Shown here piece by piece: positions 1-8,307 of a DNA stretch of 12,545 bases (positions within the stretch are counted from its first letter, which is position 1; every line of letters begins with the position of its first letter). The position numbers and the translations under genes are program-made. A model generated the notes under the pieces. It had not been told where the DNA came from, did not search any database, and saw nothing but the letters and a program-made list of their open reading frames with translations. Source of the DNA: JBGTBQ01 sp041749275. GTDB lineage: Bacteria; Acidobacteriota; Blastocatellia; Pyrinomonadales; Pyrinomonadaceae. The DNA lies in the NCBI GenBank assembly GCA_041749275.1, contig JBGTBQ010000039.1:1-12545 (forward strand), in the 5' to 3' direction.

Positions 1-150
1 CAAGGATACAGCCGAACTGTGTTTTGCTCAGTATTTCGAGCATCACATGACGAGCAATGCTAGTTGGCCTGATTGCGTGCAACCCCGAAACGGGGTTAAT
101 CGTTGCAAATGCGAGACTTAAAAATGTGTCCCGACATCAGGTGGTGAGCA
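1..150. other. AT-richer intergenic stretch upstream of lutC
   Basis: I see no convincing gene here. Frames 1 and 2 are open from the left edge to a stop at 61-63 and 119-121, but their translations resemble no family I know and lack the GC-rich third positions of the neighbouring genes. In particular, the end of a LutB protein is not visible, so if lutAB exist they lie further upstream or elsewhere. The stretch holds a perfect hairpin (81-97) and the Shine-Dalgarno of lutC (139-147). A weak promoter-like pair, TTGCGT (73-78) and TTAATC (96-101), has acceptable spacing but overlaps the hairpin, and I would not rely on it. Confidence 0.5.
81..97. promoter_or_regulatory. Perfect short palindrome upstream of lutC
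   Basis: AACCCCG and CGGGGTT form a perfect 7-bp inverted repeat around AAA. It lies 54 nt before the lutC start. No T-run follows, so a classical intrinsic terminator is unlikely. It could be an operator for a sugar-responsive regulator, a processed mRNA end or a dispersed repeat. The symmetry is seen directly; the role is a guess. Confidence 0.35.
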
Positions 151-862
151 TTGGAGAAACTGGCCGAACAACAAAACAACGAAACGCGCCGCGAGATGCT
201 GATGGCGATTCGCCGGCACCTTGCGACGAGCGCGCCGTTCGACGCCGTGCGGAGCGAGCACCACGCGCACCATCCGGGCCAGACGATGGCCGGACGCATC
301 GCCGTGGTCGCGCGGGATGACTCACCGTCGCCAATCGAGCGTTTCCGCGAGGCGCTCGAAGCCGTCGCCGGGCACTGCGTCGTCGTGCATGATGAAGGTG
401 AAGCGGCGGAAGCATTGCGCGGCATCATCGAGGAGAGAAAGGCTCGCCGTGTCGCCGTCTCGGATGCGGCGCTCGCGCGAAGAGTGTTAGGGGGCGCGAA
501 CTCCGGCGCGGAACTGCTTGAGAATGCCGCTCCCGCCGATCTCTTCGATTGCGATCTCGGCGTCACGTGTGCACAGTGGGCCGTCGCCGAGACGGGCACG
601 CTCGTGCTTGAAGCGGAGAGCGAAAGGCATCGTCTCGCTTCGCTCGTGCCGCCCGCGCACGTCGCGCTCGTCGAGGCCGGGCGGATTCGTGAGACGCTCG
701 GCGAGGTGCTCGCGGCCCTCAACGAAAAAGGGCGCGACGCATTGAGCCGCACGGTGACTTTCATCACCGGCCCGTCGCGCACCTCGGACATCGAGTTGAC
801 GCTGGCTATCGGCGTCCACGGCCCCGGCGAGTTGTACGTCATCATCATCGAAGGTGAAAAGC

Positions 863-870
<8 letters not shown>
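151..870 (+). CDS. lutC: LutC/YkgG family lactate utilisation protein (LUD domain)
   Basis: A 239-residue protein of the LUD (LutC/YkgG) family. LutC works with the iron-sulfur proteins LutA and LutB in cytoplasmic oxidation of L-lactate to pyruvate. The C-terminal half carries the family's conserved core: a DLGVTCAQWAVAETGTL stretch, then RLASLVPPAH, and near the end TFITGPSRTSDIE with GVHGP. The length matches the family (about 230-240). An in-frame TGA at 145-147 blocks any upstream start. The TTG at 151 is chosen because AGGTGGTGA lies just before it, though an internal ATG at 196 is possible. The stop overlaps the next ABC ATPase gene by 8 nt, so the two are very likely cotranscribed. 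With rhaM and a sugar transporter nearby, the probable job is removing the L-lactate made from rhamnose-derived L-lactaldehyde. lutA and lutB are absent here. Confidence 0.88.
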
Positions 871-2398
<1,528 letters not shown>

Positions 2399-2444
2399 AG
2401 GCAGTGATTTGATTCGGGAGTTGAATATATGGCAAGAGGCAATT

Positions 2445-2530
2445 CACCACGGAGACACAGAGAACACAGAGGGGGCACAGAGGATTGAATCTTCTCTGTG
2501 CTATCTCTGTGTCCTCTGTGTCTCTGTGGT
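2445..2530. repeat. Long imperfect hairpin of CACAGAG-type repeats inside the transporter operon
   Basis: Left arm 2446-2486 and right arm about 2488-2530 are reverse complements apart from about half a dozen differences, with almost no loop. Each arm is built from short near-tandem units (GACACAGAG, AACACAGAG, GGCACAGAG). The + strand begins ACCACGGAGACACAGAG and the right arm ends CTCTGTGTCTCTGTGGT. The element fills most of the 187-nt gap between the ATPase and first permease genes, so it would be transcribed within the operon mRNA. This type of sequence looks like a dispersed non-coding repeat. Effects on mRNA stability or partial termination are possible but not shown. Confidence 0.85.
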
Positions 2531-2585
2531 AGAAATCAATCTTCGCCTCGCTCTACTTTCGCTAGTGCCACTCATGTCGTAAGTG

Positions 2586-3548
2586 ATGAAACTCAGTCGT
2601 TACAAACGCGAACTCTCGGCGGCGCTGGCCTTCGCCGCGCTGCTCGTGCTGGTCGCCGTGTCCGAGCCTTCATTCTTCAGCGCCGCGAACCTGCGCGACC
2701 TCGCGCTGAACAACGCGCCGGTGCTGCTGATTGCGACGGGGATGACGCTGGTGATTCTGGTCGGAGAGATTGATATCTCGGTCGGCTCGCAGTTCGCGGT
2801 GTGCGGCATCGCCGCCGGGATGCTGGCAAAGGCGGGAGTGCCCGTGCCGCTACTGTTGCCGTGTGTGATTCTCATCGGCGCGCTGATGGGCGCGGTGAAC
2901 GGCGTGCTGGTCGGGCATCTGCGTTTGCCCTCGATCATCGTGACGCTGGCGATGCTCGTGGCGTGGCGCGACGCGCTGCGCTGGACGACCGATGGCGCGT
3001 GGGTGCAAGACCTGCCCGCGAATTTTCAGTGGTTCGGTTTGGGGCAGACGGGCGGGCAACTGTTGATCGTCGCCGTGGCGCTCGGCGTGCTGGTGGCCTT
3101 TAGTTGGGTGCTCAGGAATCTGCGGGCCGGGCGCGCGGTCTACGCGGTCGGCTCGGACGCAGAGGCCGCGCGGCTCGCCGGCATCGAGCCGCCGCGCGTC
3201 GTCTTCACGGTGTTCGTGTTGATGGGCGCGCTCGTCGGTTTGGCCGCGTTGCTCAACGCCGTGCGCTTTAACGTCGTGCCGAGCAACGCGGGGCTGGGGT
3301 TGGAGCTGAAGGCGGTGGCGGCGGTAGTCGTCGGCGGGACGGCCATCACGGGCGGGCGCGGCACGCTCGTCGGAACTTTAATCGGCGCGGCGCTCTTGGG
3401 AACCATCGGGACGGCGTTGACATTTTTGGGCGTCAATCCGTTCTGGGAAAAAGCGATTCAAGGGGCGATTATCTTAGCGGCGCTCGTCTCGGATGTGGCG
3501 CTGGCGCGGCTTGAGCGACACGGCGCGAAACTGAGTCCGGCACGGTAA
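2586..3548 (+). CDS. rhaP: Sugar ABC transporter permease (RbsC/LsrC type), probably L-rhamnose
   Basis: A 320-residue polytopic membrane protein of the BPD_transp_2 family (RbsC, LsrC, RhaP). It has the expected length and a hydrophobic pattern of eight to ten membrane segments. Family landmarks are GEIDISVGS after the second segment, LRLPSIIVTLAML in the middle, the cytoplasmic coupling region GSDAEAARLAGI, and VVGGTAITGGRGTLVGTL near the C terminus. ATG at 2586 is preferred over the GTG directly before it at 2583; no strong Shine-Dalgarno is seen. It presumably pairs with the following permease and docks on the double-ATPase. It follows that gene after a repeat-filled gap of 187 nt and precedes the fused permease by 8 nt, so translation of the two is likely coupled. 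Rhamnose specificity is inferred from context and the symbol is tentative. Confidence 0.83.
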   Translation: MKLSRYKRELSAALAFAALLVLVAVSEPSFFSAANLRDLALNNAPVLLIATGMTLVILVGEIDISVGSQFAVCGIAAGMLAKAGVPVPLLLPCVILIGALMGAVNGVLVGHLRLPSIIVTLAMLVAWRDALRWTTDGAWVQDLPANFQWFGLGQTGGQLLIVAVALGVLVAFSWVLRNLRAGRAVYAVGSDAEAARLAGIEPPRVVFTVFVLMGALVGLAALLNAVRFNVVPSNAGLGLELKAVAAVVVGGTAITGGRGTLVGTLIGAALLGTIGTALTFLGVNPFWEKAIQGAIILAALVSDVALARLERHGAKLSPAR

Positions 3549-3556
3549 CTTTCAAG

Positions 3557-5665
3557 ATGGCGGAATCAATCCCCATATCTCCAACAACGCTGAAAACGGA
3601 AGCGCCGTGGCGCGAGCGCCTGTTCCCGAATAACGAGTGGGTGCTGATCGCCGTGCTCGTTTTCGAGTGCGCCGTTTTCAGTCTGACGGGGAACAATTTT
3701 CTCGGCGCGTCGAACGCGTTCGAGATTACGCGACTCAGCGTCGAGATCGGACTGCTCGCGCTGGCGCTGACGCCGATCATCATCACGGGTGGGATTGACT
3801 TGTCGGTCGGCTCGATGATGGGTCTGGCGGCGGTCGTGTTGGGCGCGTTATGGCGCGACGCGGGGCTGCCGCTGCCCGTCGCGGCGTCGGTCGCGCTGCT
3901 CGTCGGAGGCTTAGGCGGGAGCCTTAATGCGCTGATGATTACGCGGCTCAAGTTCCCGCCGCTCATCGTCACGCTCGGCACGTTCTCGCTTTTCCGCGGC
4001 GTCGCGGAAGGTTTGACCGGGGGCGTCGAGAACTATTCGGGGTTCCCACAGAGTTTTCTGTTTCTCGGACAGGGTTACGTCGGCGGCGTCGTCCCGACAC
4101 AGTTGTTCATCCTGCTCGCGGCCATCGTGGGTTACTGGTGGTGGCTGCAACGCACGAGCGCGGGCCGGAGCCTCTACGCCATCGGTTTTTCCGCCGAGGG
4201 CGCGCGCTACGCGGGGCTGCCCGTCGCGCGGCGTCTGGGGGCGGTGTACGTGCTGTCGGGGCTGGCGGCGAGTCTCGCGGCGATTATCTATGTCGCGCAT
4301 CTGGGGCAGGCGAAGTCGGACGCGGGCACGGGCTACGAGTTGATGGCGATCACGGCGGTCGTGCTCGGCGGCGCGTCAATCTTCGGCGGGCGCGGGACGG
4401 TGCTCGGCACGGTGCTCGGTCTGTTCGCCATCGTGATTTTGCAGAACGGGCTGCGTCTGAGCGGGCAGCCGGCGGAACTGGCGGGCATCCTGACGGGCGC
4501 GCTGCTCGTCGCGACGATTCTGGTGGATCGCATGTCACGTCGCGCGCGGCCACAGGCAGCCGCACACACCAACGCGGTAGAGGAGGAGAGTGAAGTGAGG
4601 AACTCACAGGTCGGCATCCTGAGCGCGGTCGTCCTCGGCGCCGCGTTGATCGTCGCCGGTAGCAACTGGCTGTCGGTGAAGACGCTGCGCGAAGAGTTGA
4701 AGCAGGGCGGGGCGGGGCCGCAAAATTCGTCCGGCGGCGGCACGCCGGCGACTGGCGGCGCGAAGAAGGTCATCGCGATGATGCCGAAGGCGAAGGGCGA
4801 CCCGTACTTCATCAGTTGCAAGGCGGGCGCGGAAGAGGCCGCGAAGGAACTGAACGTCGAGTTGTTGTGGGACGGCCCGACCGATCTCGACCCGGCGAAG
4901 CAGAACGAGGTCGTCGAGGCTTGGATCACGCGCGGCGTGGATGCCATCGCCGTGAGCGTCGAGAACAAGGTCGGCATCTCGACGGTGCTCCGCAAGGCGA
5001 AGGAGAAGGGGATCAAAATCGTCACGTGGGATGCCGACGCGGAAAAGGACGCGCGCGATTTCTTTATCAATCAGGCGACGCCGCAGGGCATCGGATACAC
5101 CCTGACGGACGAGGCTGCCCGCATCATGGGCAACAAGGGCGATTTCGCCATCGTCACCGCGTCTTTGAGCGCGGCCAATCAGAACGAGTGGATCAAATAC
5201 ATCAAGGAGCGTCTGGCGGAGAAGTATCCGGAGATGAAACTCGTGGCGATTCAGCCGAGCGAAGGCGACCGCGACCGCGCCTTCTCGGAGACGCAGACGA
5301 TTCTCAAGGTCTATCCCAACGTGAAACTCATCATGCCGATTGCCGCGCCCGCCGTGCCCGGCGCCGCCGAGGCCGTCAAGCAGTCGGGCCGCACGGACGT
5401 GAAAGTAACGGGCCTCTCGCTGCCGAACATGTCCAAGTCTTACATCAAGGAGGGCGTGGCCGAATCAATCGTGTTGTGGAACACGCTCGACCTCGGATAC
5501 CTCACCGTCTACGCGTCCCACGCGCTCACGACGGGCGCGCTCAAGCCGGGAGACAATAAGCTGGACGCGGGCAGGCTCGGCAAGATCGAAGTGGTGGGCG
5601 ACGAAGTGAGGCTCGGCGCGCCGTTTATCTTCAACAAGGAAAATATAGACCGCTTCAACTTCTGA
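3557..5665 (+). CDS. Fused ABC permease and periplasmic sugar-binding protein (RhaQ-RhaS / LsrD-LsrB like)
   Basis: A 702-residue fusion. Residues 1 to about 325 form a second RbsC-type permease (GGIDLSVGSMMG, LKFPPLIVTLGTF, GFSAEGARYAGL, VLGGASIFGGRGTVLGTV). A charged linker and a hydrophobic segment (about 351-370) follow. It may be a retained signal peptide and would pass the chain out to the periplasm. After a Gly/Ser/Pro linker, residues 403-702 form a Peripla_BP_4 sugar-binding domain ending FNKENIDRFNF, close to the E. coli LsrB ending FNKENIGKYDF. Recalled against LsrB, K411, D492, Q542 and A597 keep ligand positions, while N541 and I595 replace Asp166 and Pro220. With rhaM nearby, rhamnose is favoured over autoinducer-2. 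Separate genes are the rule; here the frame is continuous. A Shine-Dalgarno and GTG at the junction may also start a free binding protein. Confidence 0.85.
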   Translation: MAESIPISPTTLKTEAPWRERLFPNNEWVLIAVLVFECAVFSLTGNNFLGASNAFEITRLSVEIGLLALALTPIIITGGIDLSVGSMMGLAAVVLGALWRDAGLPLPVAASVALLVGGLGGSLNALMITRLKFPPLIVTLGTFSLFRGVAEGLTGGVENYSGFPQSFLFLGQGYVGGVVPTQLFILLAAIVGYWWWLQRTSAGRSLYAIGFSAEGARYAGLPVARRLGAVYVLSGLAASLAAIIYVAHLGQAKSDAGTGYELMAITAVVLGGASIFGGRGTVLGTVLGLFAIVILQNGLRLSGQPAELAGILTGALLVATILVDRMSRRARPQAAAHTNAVEEESEVRNSQVGILSAVVLGAALIVAGSNWLSVKTLREELKQGGAGPQNSSGGGTPATGGAKKVIAMMPKAKGDPYFISCKAGAEEAAKELNVELLWDGPTDLDPAKQNEVVEAWITRGVDAIAVSVENKVGISTVLRKAKEKGIKIVTWDADAEKDARDFFINQATPQGIGYTLTDEAARIMGNKGDFAIVTASLSAANQNEWIKYIKERLAEKYPEMKLVAIQPSEGDRDRAFSETQTILKVYPNVKLIMPIAAPAVPGAAEAVKQSGRTDVKVTGLSLPNMSKSYIKEGVAESIVLWNTLDLGYLTVYASHALTTGALKPGDNKLDAGRLGKIEVVGDEVRLGAPFIFNKENIDRFNF
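4581..4597 (+). promoter_or_regulatory. Internal Shine-Dalgarno and GTG start at the permease/binding-protein junction
   Basis: AGGAGGAGA (4581-4589) is the strongest Shine-Dalgarno-like sequence in the operon. Five nt after it lies an in-frame GTG (4595-4597), codon 347 of the fusion. Starting there gives a 356-residue protein with a short N terminus (VRNSQ), a hydrophobic segment and the complete sugar-binding domain, which is the layout of an ordinary exported or membrane-anchored binding protein. It may be the ancestral start of a once separate gene or still be in use. The motif and spacing are seen; use is inferred. Confidence 0.6.
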
Positions 5666-5680
5666 CGGCGCGTGTATAAT
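5653..5680 (+). promoter_or_regulatory. Candidate sigma70-type promoter after the transporter operon
   Basis: A perfect TATAAT (5675-5680) lies 10 nt past the fusion stop. The best -35 match is only CTTCAA (5653-5658, 16-bp spacer, overlapping the end of the coding region), so the call rests mainly on the -10 box. It would give a leader of roughly 100 nt for the secreted protein at 5787 and could make the two exported-protein genes independent of the transporter operon. Confidence 0.4.
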
Positions 5681-5786
5681 CGCGCTTTCACGAGTGGCGT
5701 GGGCGACAGTCAGAAGGCAAGGCCAAAACGATAGCTGTCTCAAGTCGCCGGCGTTCAATGTTGGTAGTGAAAGGAGTCGGCTAACG

Positions 5787-6416
5787 ATGAAGGCGCTCGT
5801 GGTAGTTCTCACGTGTCTCGTCGGCGTGGGCGGCTCGTCCGCGCAGGACGTTTCCGATAAGCGCACGCCGCCCGGCGTCGTCTTCCTCAAGCTCAAATGG
5901 TCGAGGGACGTGCAGTTGCCTCGTGGATGGGATCGGATGCCGATGGGCGCCTCTGCGAGCGGTCTGCCCAGCGACCTATCCGCGGAGCGTGACCGGGGCG
6001 GCGTTGGGCCGTCCGGCAGACCTCTCCCAACCGGCGGCGGGCGGCGTTTCGTGTACGACTATTCGGCGGAGATCAGGAACGACGGCGCGAAGGAGATGAA
6101 AGGGTTCATCTGGGAGTACATCGTCAGCGATCCGGGCAGCGGGAAGGAACTGGGCCGTCATCGTTTCTACAGCTACAAGAAAGTCTCCGCGAACAAGAAG
6201 GCGACGTTGCGCGGCAGGTCGCGTAACGCGCCGTCGAAAGTCGTCAGCGCCGCCGGGTTGGAGAAAGACAAGCGCTCTCCGTTCGACGAGCGGGTGGAGA
6301 TCAGGTGCGTGATGTACGCCGATGGGAGTTGGTGGATGCACCCGTCGGTGAGAGAGTCCGAGTGTCTCAACCTCAAGCGGCGCGAGAAGTTGTATAAGAG
6401 AATGAATAGCCGGTGA
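5787..6416 (+). CDS. Secreted hypothetical protein
   Basis: A 209-residue protein that I cannot assign to a named family. The start is ATG 5787, with AAGGAG (5771-5776) 10 nt before it. From this start the N terminus is a clear signal peptide, MKALVVVLTCLVGVGGSSAQ, with likely cleavage after the SSAQ region. An upstream in-frame ATG at 5694 would bury the signal peptide and is rejected. The mature part is Gly/Pro-rich to about residue 90 and then better structured (FVYDYSAEIRNDGAKEMKGF, WEYIVSDPGSGKELGRHRF, CVMYADGSWWMHP). Two cysteines near the end could form a disulfide. The pattern suggests a small beta-rich extracytoplasmic domain. It follows the transporter after a 121-nt gap containing a candidate promoter and precedes the VWFA gene in the same direction. 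Function unknown. Confidence 0.75.
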   Translation: MKALVVVLTCLVGVGGSSAQDVSDKRTPPGVVFLKLKWSRDVQLPRGWDRMPMGASASGLPSDLSAERDRGGVGPSGRPLPTGGGRRFVYDYSAEIRNDGAKEMKGFIWEYIVSDPGSGKELGRHRFYSYKKVSANKKATLRGRSRNAPSKVVSAAGLEKDKRSPFDERVEIRCVMYADGSWWMHPSVRESECLNLKRREKLYKRMNSR

Positions 6417-6497
6417 CGTTTCGGGGCCAACAACCTCGCCCGACTCTTCGCACGCCTCGCTATGCACGGTCGCTGACGCCGCGAGCAGTTACACGCC

Positions 6498-7730
6498 ATG
6501 CGATACGGCTTAACTCTCATGCTGCTACTGGCGGTTTCGTGGGTCGGTCACGGCCTCGCGCCGTCAACTCCGTCCGCGTCGGCGCAGAGACCCGCCGAAG
6601 AGCGTCCGCGTCTGAAAGGTTTCGACCCACAGCTCAGACGCCGGCCCGATCAACTTGAAAAAGCCGCTGGCGTGCGGGGCGCGGGCGGCGCGGATGAAGA
6701 AGAGGTGGTGCGCGTCGAGACGATGCTCGTCGTCTCGGACGTGCTGGTGCTCGACAAGCGTGGGCGCTCCGTCGCCGGACTGAAGCGGGAAGACTTCGTC
6801 GTCAAAGAAGATGGCGCGCGGCAGGAGATCGGCACCTTCTCGCTCGGCAACGGTGGAGTGGTTCCGCGTTCGATTGTGCTCATCATTGATTACAGCGGCA
6901 GCCAGATGCCCTACCTCAAGACGAGCATCGAAGCGGCCAAGACTCTCGTTGACCGGCTCGGCCCCGCGGACAGGATGGCGATTGTGACCGACGACGTGGA
7001 GCTGCTGGCGGACTTCACGCGGGACAAGGCGTTGCTCAAAGAGAAACTGGATTCTTTGTTGCGGAGCGTCCTGTCGGGGAAGGTGGGGCAGAGCCAGCAA
7101 CTGAGCGCGCTGATGGCAACTTTGAAAGAACTGTTCGATGAAGAAGACCTCCGCCCCATCGTCATTTTCCAGACGGACGGCGACGAACTCGGAACATTGA
7201 AAGGAAGCAGCCACCCCAGCCGGAACGCGCGGGAGAATAGTTTCAGCTTCGGAGACATTTTGACGGCGGCGGAAAAGTCGCGGGCCACCGTCTACACGAT
7301 CATGCCCGGCGTGCGCCTCATCGGACTTTCGGAAGACGAGCAGTTGCGGAGAGCCAGAGAGGACATGGACAACCGGGCGAAGGCCGGCAAGGAGATGTTC
7401 GGTGTGACTACCGTCAGGCCGGAGCAGCAGGCGTGGGGGGAGGGGTTCTTAAGGTCGTGGGCCGTCGCGCTGCATCGTCGCCAGTTGGCGATAGCCGGTC
7501 TTGCCAAGTACACGGGCGGGTGGGCCGATTATCTCGAACAGCCCGAACAGGCCCGCGACATTTACGCGCGCATCTTCGCGGGCATCAACAGCCGCTACTT
7601 CATCGGCTATTACCCGACCAACCGGACGCGCGACGGCAAGCGTAGGAAAGTGAATATCGAGGTGAGCGGCCATCCCGAATATATCATCTGGGGCCGCAAG
7701 ACCTACTTCGCCCCCGACCCGGAAAAGTAG
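6498..7730 (+). CDS. Secreted VWFA-domain protein (acidobacterial VWFA-related type)
   Basis: A 410-residue exported protein. The N terminus is a signal peptide (MRYGLTLMLLLAVSWVGHG, then a Ser/Pro/Ala-rich stretch to about residue 30). After a charged linker, residues 75-115 (VVSDVLVLDKRGRSVAGL, REDFVVKEDG) match the short beta domain that precedes the von Willebrand A fold in this family. The VWA domain has a metal-ion (MIDAS) motif, IIDYSGS with D131, and TDGDE at 226-230. The C-terminal part ends with YARIFAGINSRYFIGYYPTN, also typical. Such proteins are abundant in Acidobacteriota; their roles, presumably adhesion or protein binding outside the cytoplasm, are mostly untested. No strong Shine-Dalgarno is seen before ATG 6498, which is chosen because it gives the signal peptide. 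It lies between transporter and rhaM; whether it belongs to rhamnose metabolism is unknown. Confidence 0.85.
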   Translation: MRYGLTLMLLLAVSWVGHGLAPSTPSASAQRPAEERPRLKGFDPQLRRRPDQLEKAAGVRGAGGADEEEVVRVETMLVVSDVLVLDKRGRSVAGLKREDFVVKEDGARQEIGTFSLGNGGVVPRSIVLIIDYSGSQMPYLKTSIEAAKTLVDRLGPADRMAIVTDDVELLADFTRDKALLKEKLDSLLRSVLSGKVGQSQQLSALMATLKELFDEEDLRPIVIFQTDGDELGTLKGSSHPSRNARENSFSFGDILTAAEKSRATVYTIMPGVRLIGLSEDEQLRRAREDMDNRAKAGKEMFGVTTVRPEQQAWGEGFLRSWAVALHRRQLAIAGLAKYTGGWADYLEQPEQARDIYARIFAGINSRYFIGYYPTNRTRDGKRRKVNIEVSGHPEYIIWGRKTYFAPDPEK

Positions 7731-7762
7731 AGGCGCAAAAGTTAAACCTCAAGACGCGAGAG

Positions 7763-8077
7763 ATGATTCGCAAAGCATTCCTAATGACGCTCAAACCCGA
7801 AAGCCGCGACGAGTACGAGCGGCGGCACAATCCCATCTGGCCGGAGTTGCGAGATGTTCTGAAAGAGCATGGCGTCCACAACTATTCGATCTTTCTCGAC
7901 CCCGCCACGGACAGTTTGTTCGCCTATGCCGAAATCGAATCCGAAGATTTATGGCGTGGCATCGCCGAGACCGAGCCGTGCCGCCGCTGGTGGGCGCACA
8001 TGAAAGAGTTGATGCTGACGAACCCCGACGACAGCCCCATCGCCCTCGCCCTCGACGAAGTCTTTCATCTGGATTGA
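7763..8077 (+). CDS. rhaM: L-rhamnose mutarotase
   Basis: A 104-residue cytoplasmic enzyme that interconverts the alpha and beta anomers of L-rhamnose, supplying the form used by rhamnose isomerase. It closely resembles E. coli RhaM (also 104 residues) along its length: MIRKAF at the start, EYERRHNPIWPEL with Tyr18 and His22 at the same positions as in E. coli, HNYSIFLD, EIESEDLW, and RRWWAHM with Trp76-Trp77. The ending NPDDSPIALALDEVFHL is also conserved. Start ATG 7763, 32 nt after the VWFA stop, with a weak purine-rich GCGAGAG before it. This is the strongest evidence in the window that the upstream ABC system takes up rhamnose. Its stop is followed by convergent genes, so it is the last gene of the + strand block. 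Confidence 0.95.
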   Translation: MIRKAFLMTLKPESRDEYERRHNPIWPELRDVLKEHGVHNYSIFLDPATDSLFAYAEIESEDLWRGIAETEPCRRWWAHMKELMLTNPDDSPIALALDEVFHLD

Positions 8078-8176
8078 ATCTTTCCGTCCAACACGCCCAC
8101 GAAAGAGGCGTGCGGTCGAACGAGGCGGGGATAATCGCGGCGACTGAGAAAGAGACGGAAAAACTTGTCCGTGGTT
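8078..8176. other. Convergent intergenic region with a small hairpin
   Basis: Non-coding DNA between the rhaM stop and the MITE-like element. CACGCC (8092-8097) and GGCGTG (8107-8112) form a 6-bp stem with a 9-nt loop. No T-run follows, so it is at best a weak or Rho-assisted terminator. Nothing else was recognised. Confidence 0.35.
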
Positions 8177-8307
8177 TAGATTCACTTGCGTGTATGGGTC
8201 AGTACCGCCTGCGGTAGCGGGCGGGTGGTTGCCACGCCAGACCCGCCCGCTACCGCAGGCGGTACTGACAAAGCCGCTATCCATACATTCGATTGCAAAC
8301 CGATCTA
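8177..8307. mobile_element. MITE-like palindromic element, copy A
   Basis: A 131-bp non-coding element. The inner part is a perfect 29-bp inverted repeat (8198-8226 and 8241-8269, beginning GTCAGTACCGCCTGCGG) around a 14-nt loop. Imperfect outer arms (GTGTATGG / CCATACAT) surround it. The right end reads AAACCGATCTA; the left end has lost 6 bp compared with copy B (TAGATTCAC instead of TAGATCGGTTTTCAC). Apart from this deletion I count two base differences between the copies. Copy B is at 11967-12103 in the opposite orientation. It sits between the convergent rhaM and panC genes, and its CTA (8305-8307) is the panC stop codon TAG. The stem could act as a bidirectional terminator. Confidence 0.85.

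Noticed and set aside
96..848. Minus-strand open frame of 250 codons opposite lutC
   Set aside because: Low-complexity Ser/Ala/Arg translation, complementary to a well-supported gene.
5694..5786. Upstream extension of the secreted protein to ATG 5694
   Set aside because: It would bury a clear signal peptide, and the Shine-Dalgarno at 5771-5776 fits ATG 5787.
7949..8284. Minus-strand frame whose N-terminal peptide recurs in the frame at 11396-12109
   Set aside because: The shared peptide is only the translation of the two MITE-like copies; the rest is antisense to rhaM and the DinB-like gene.
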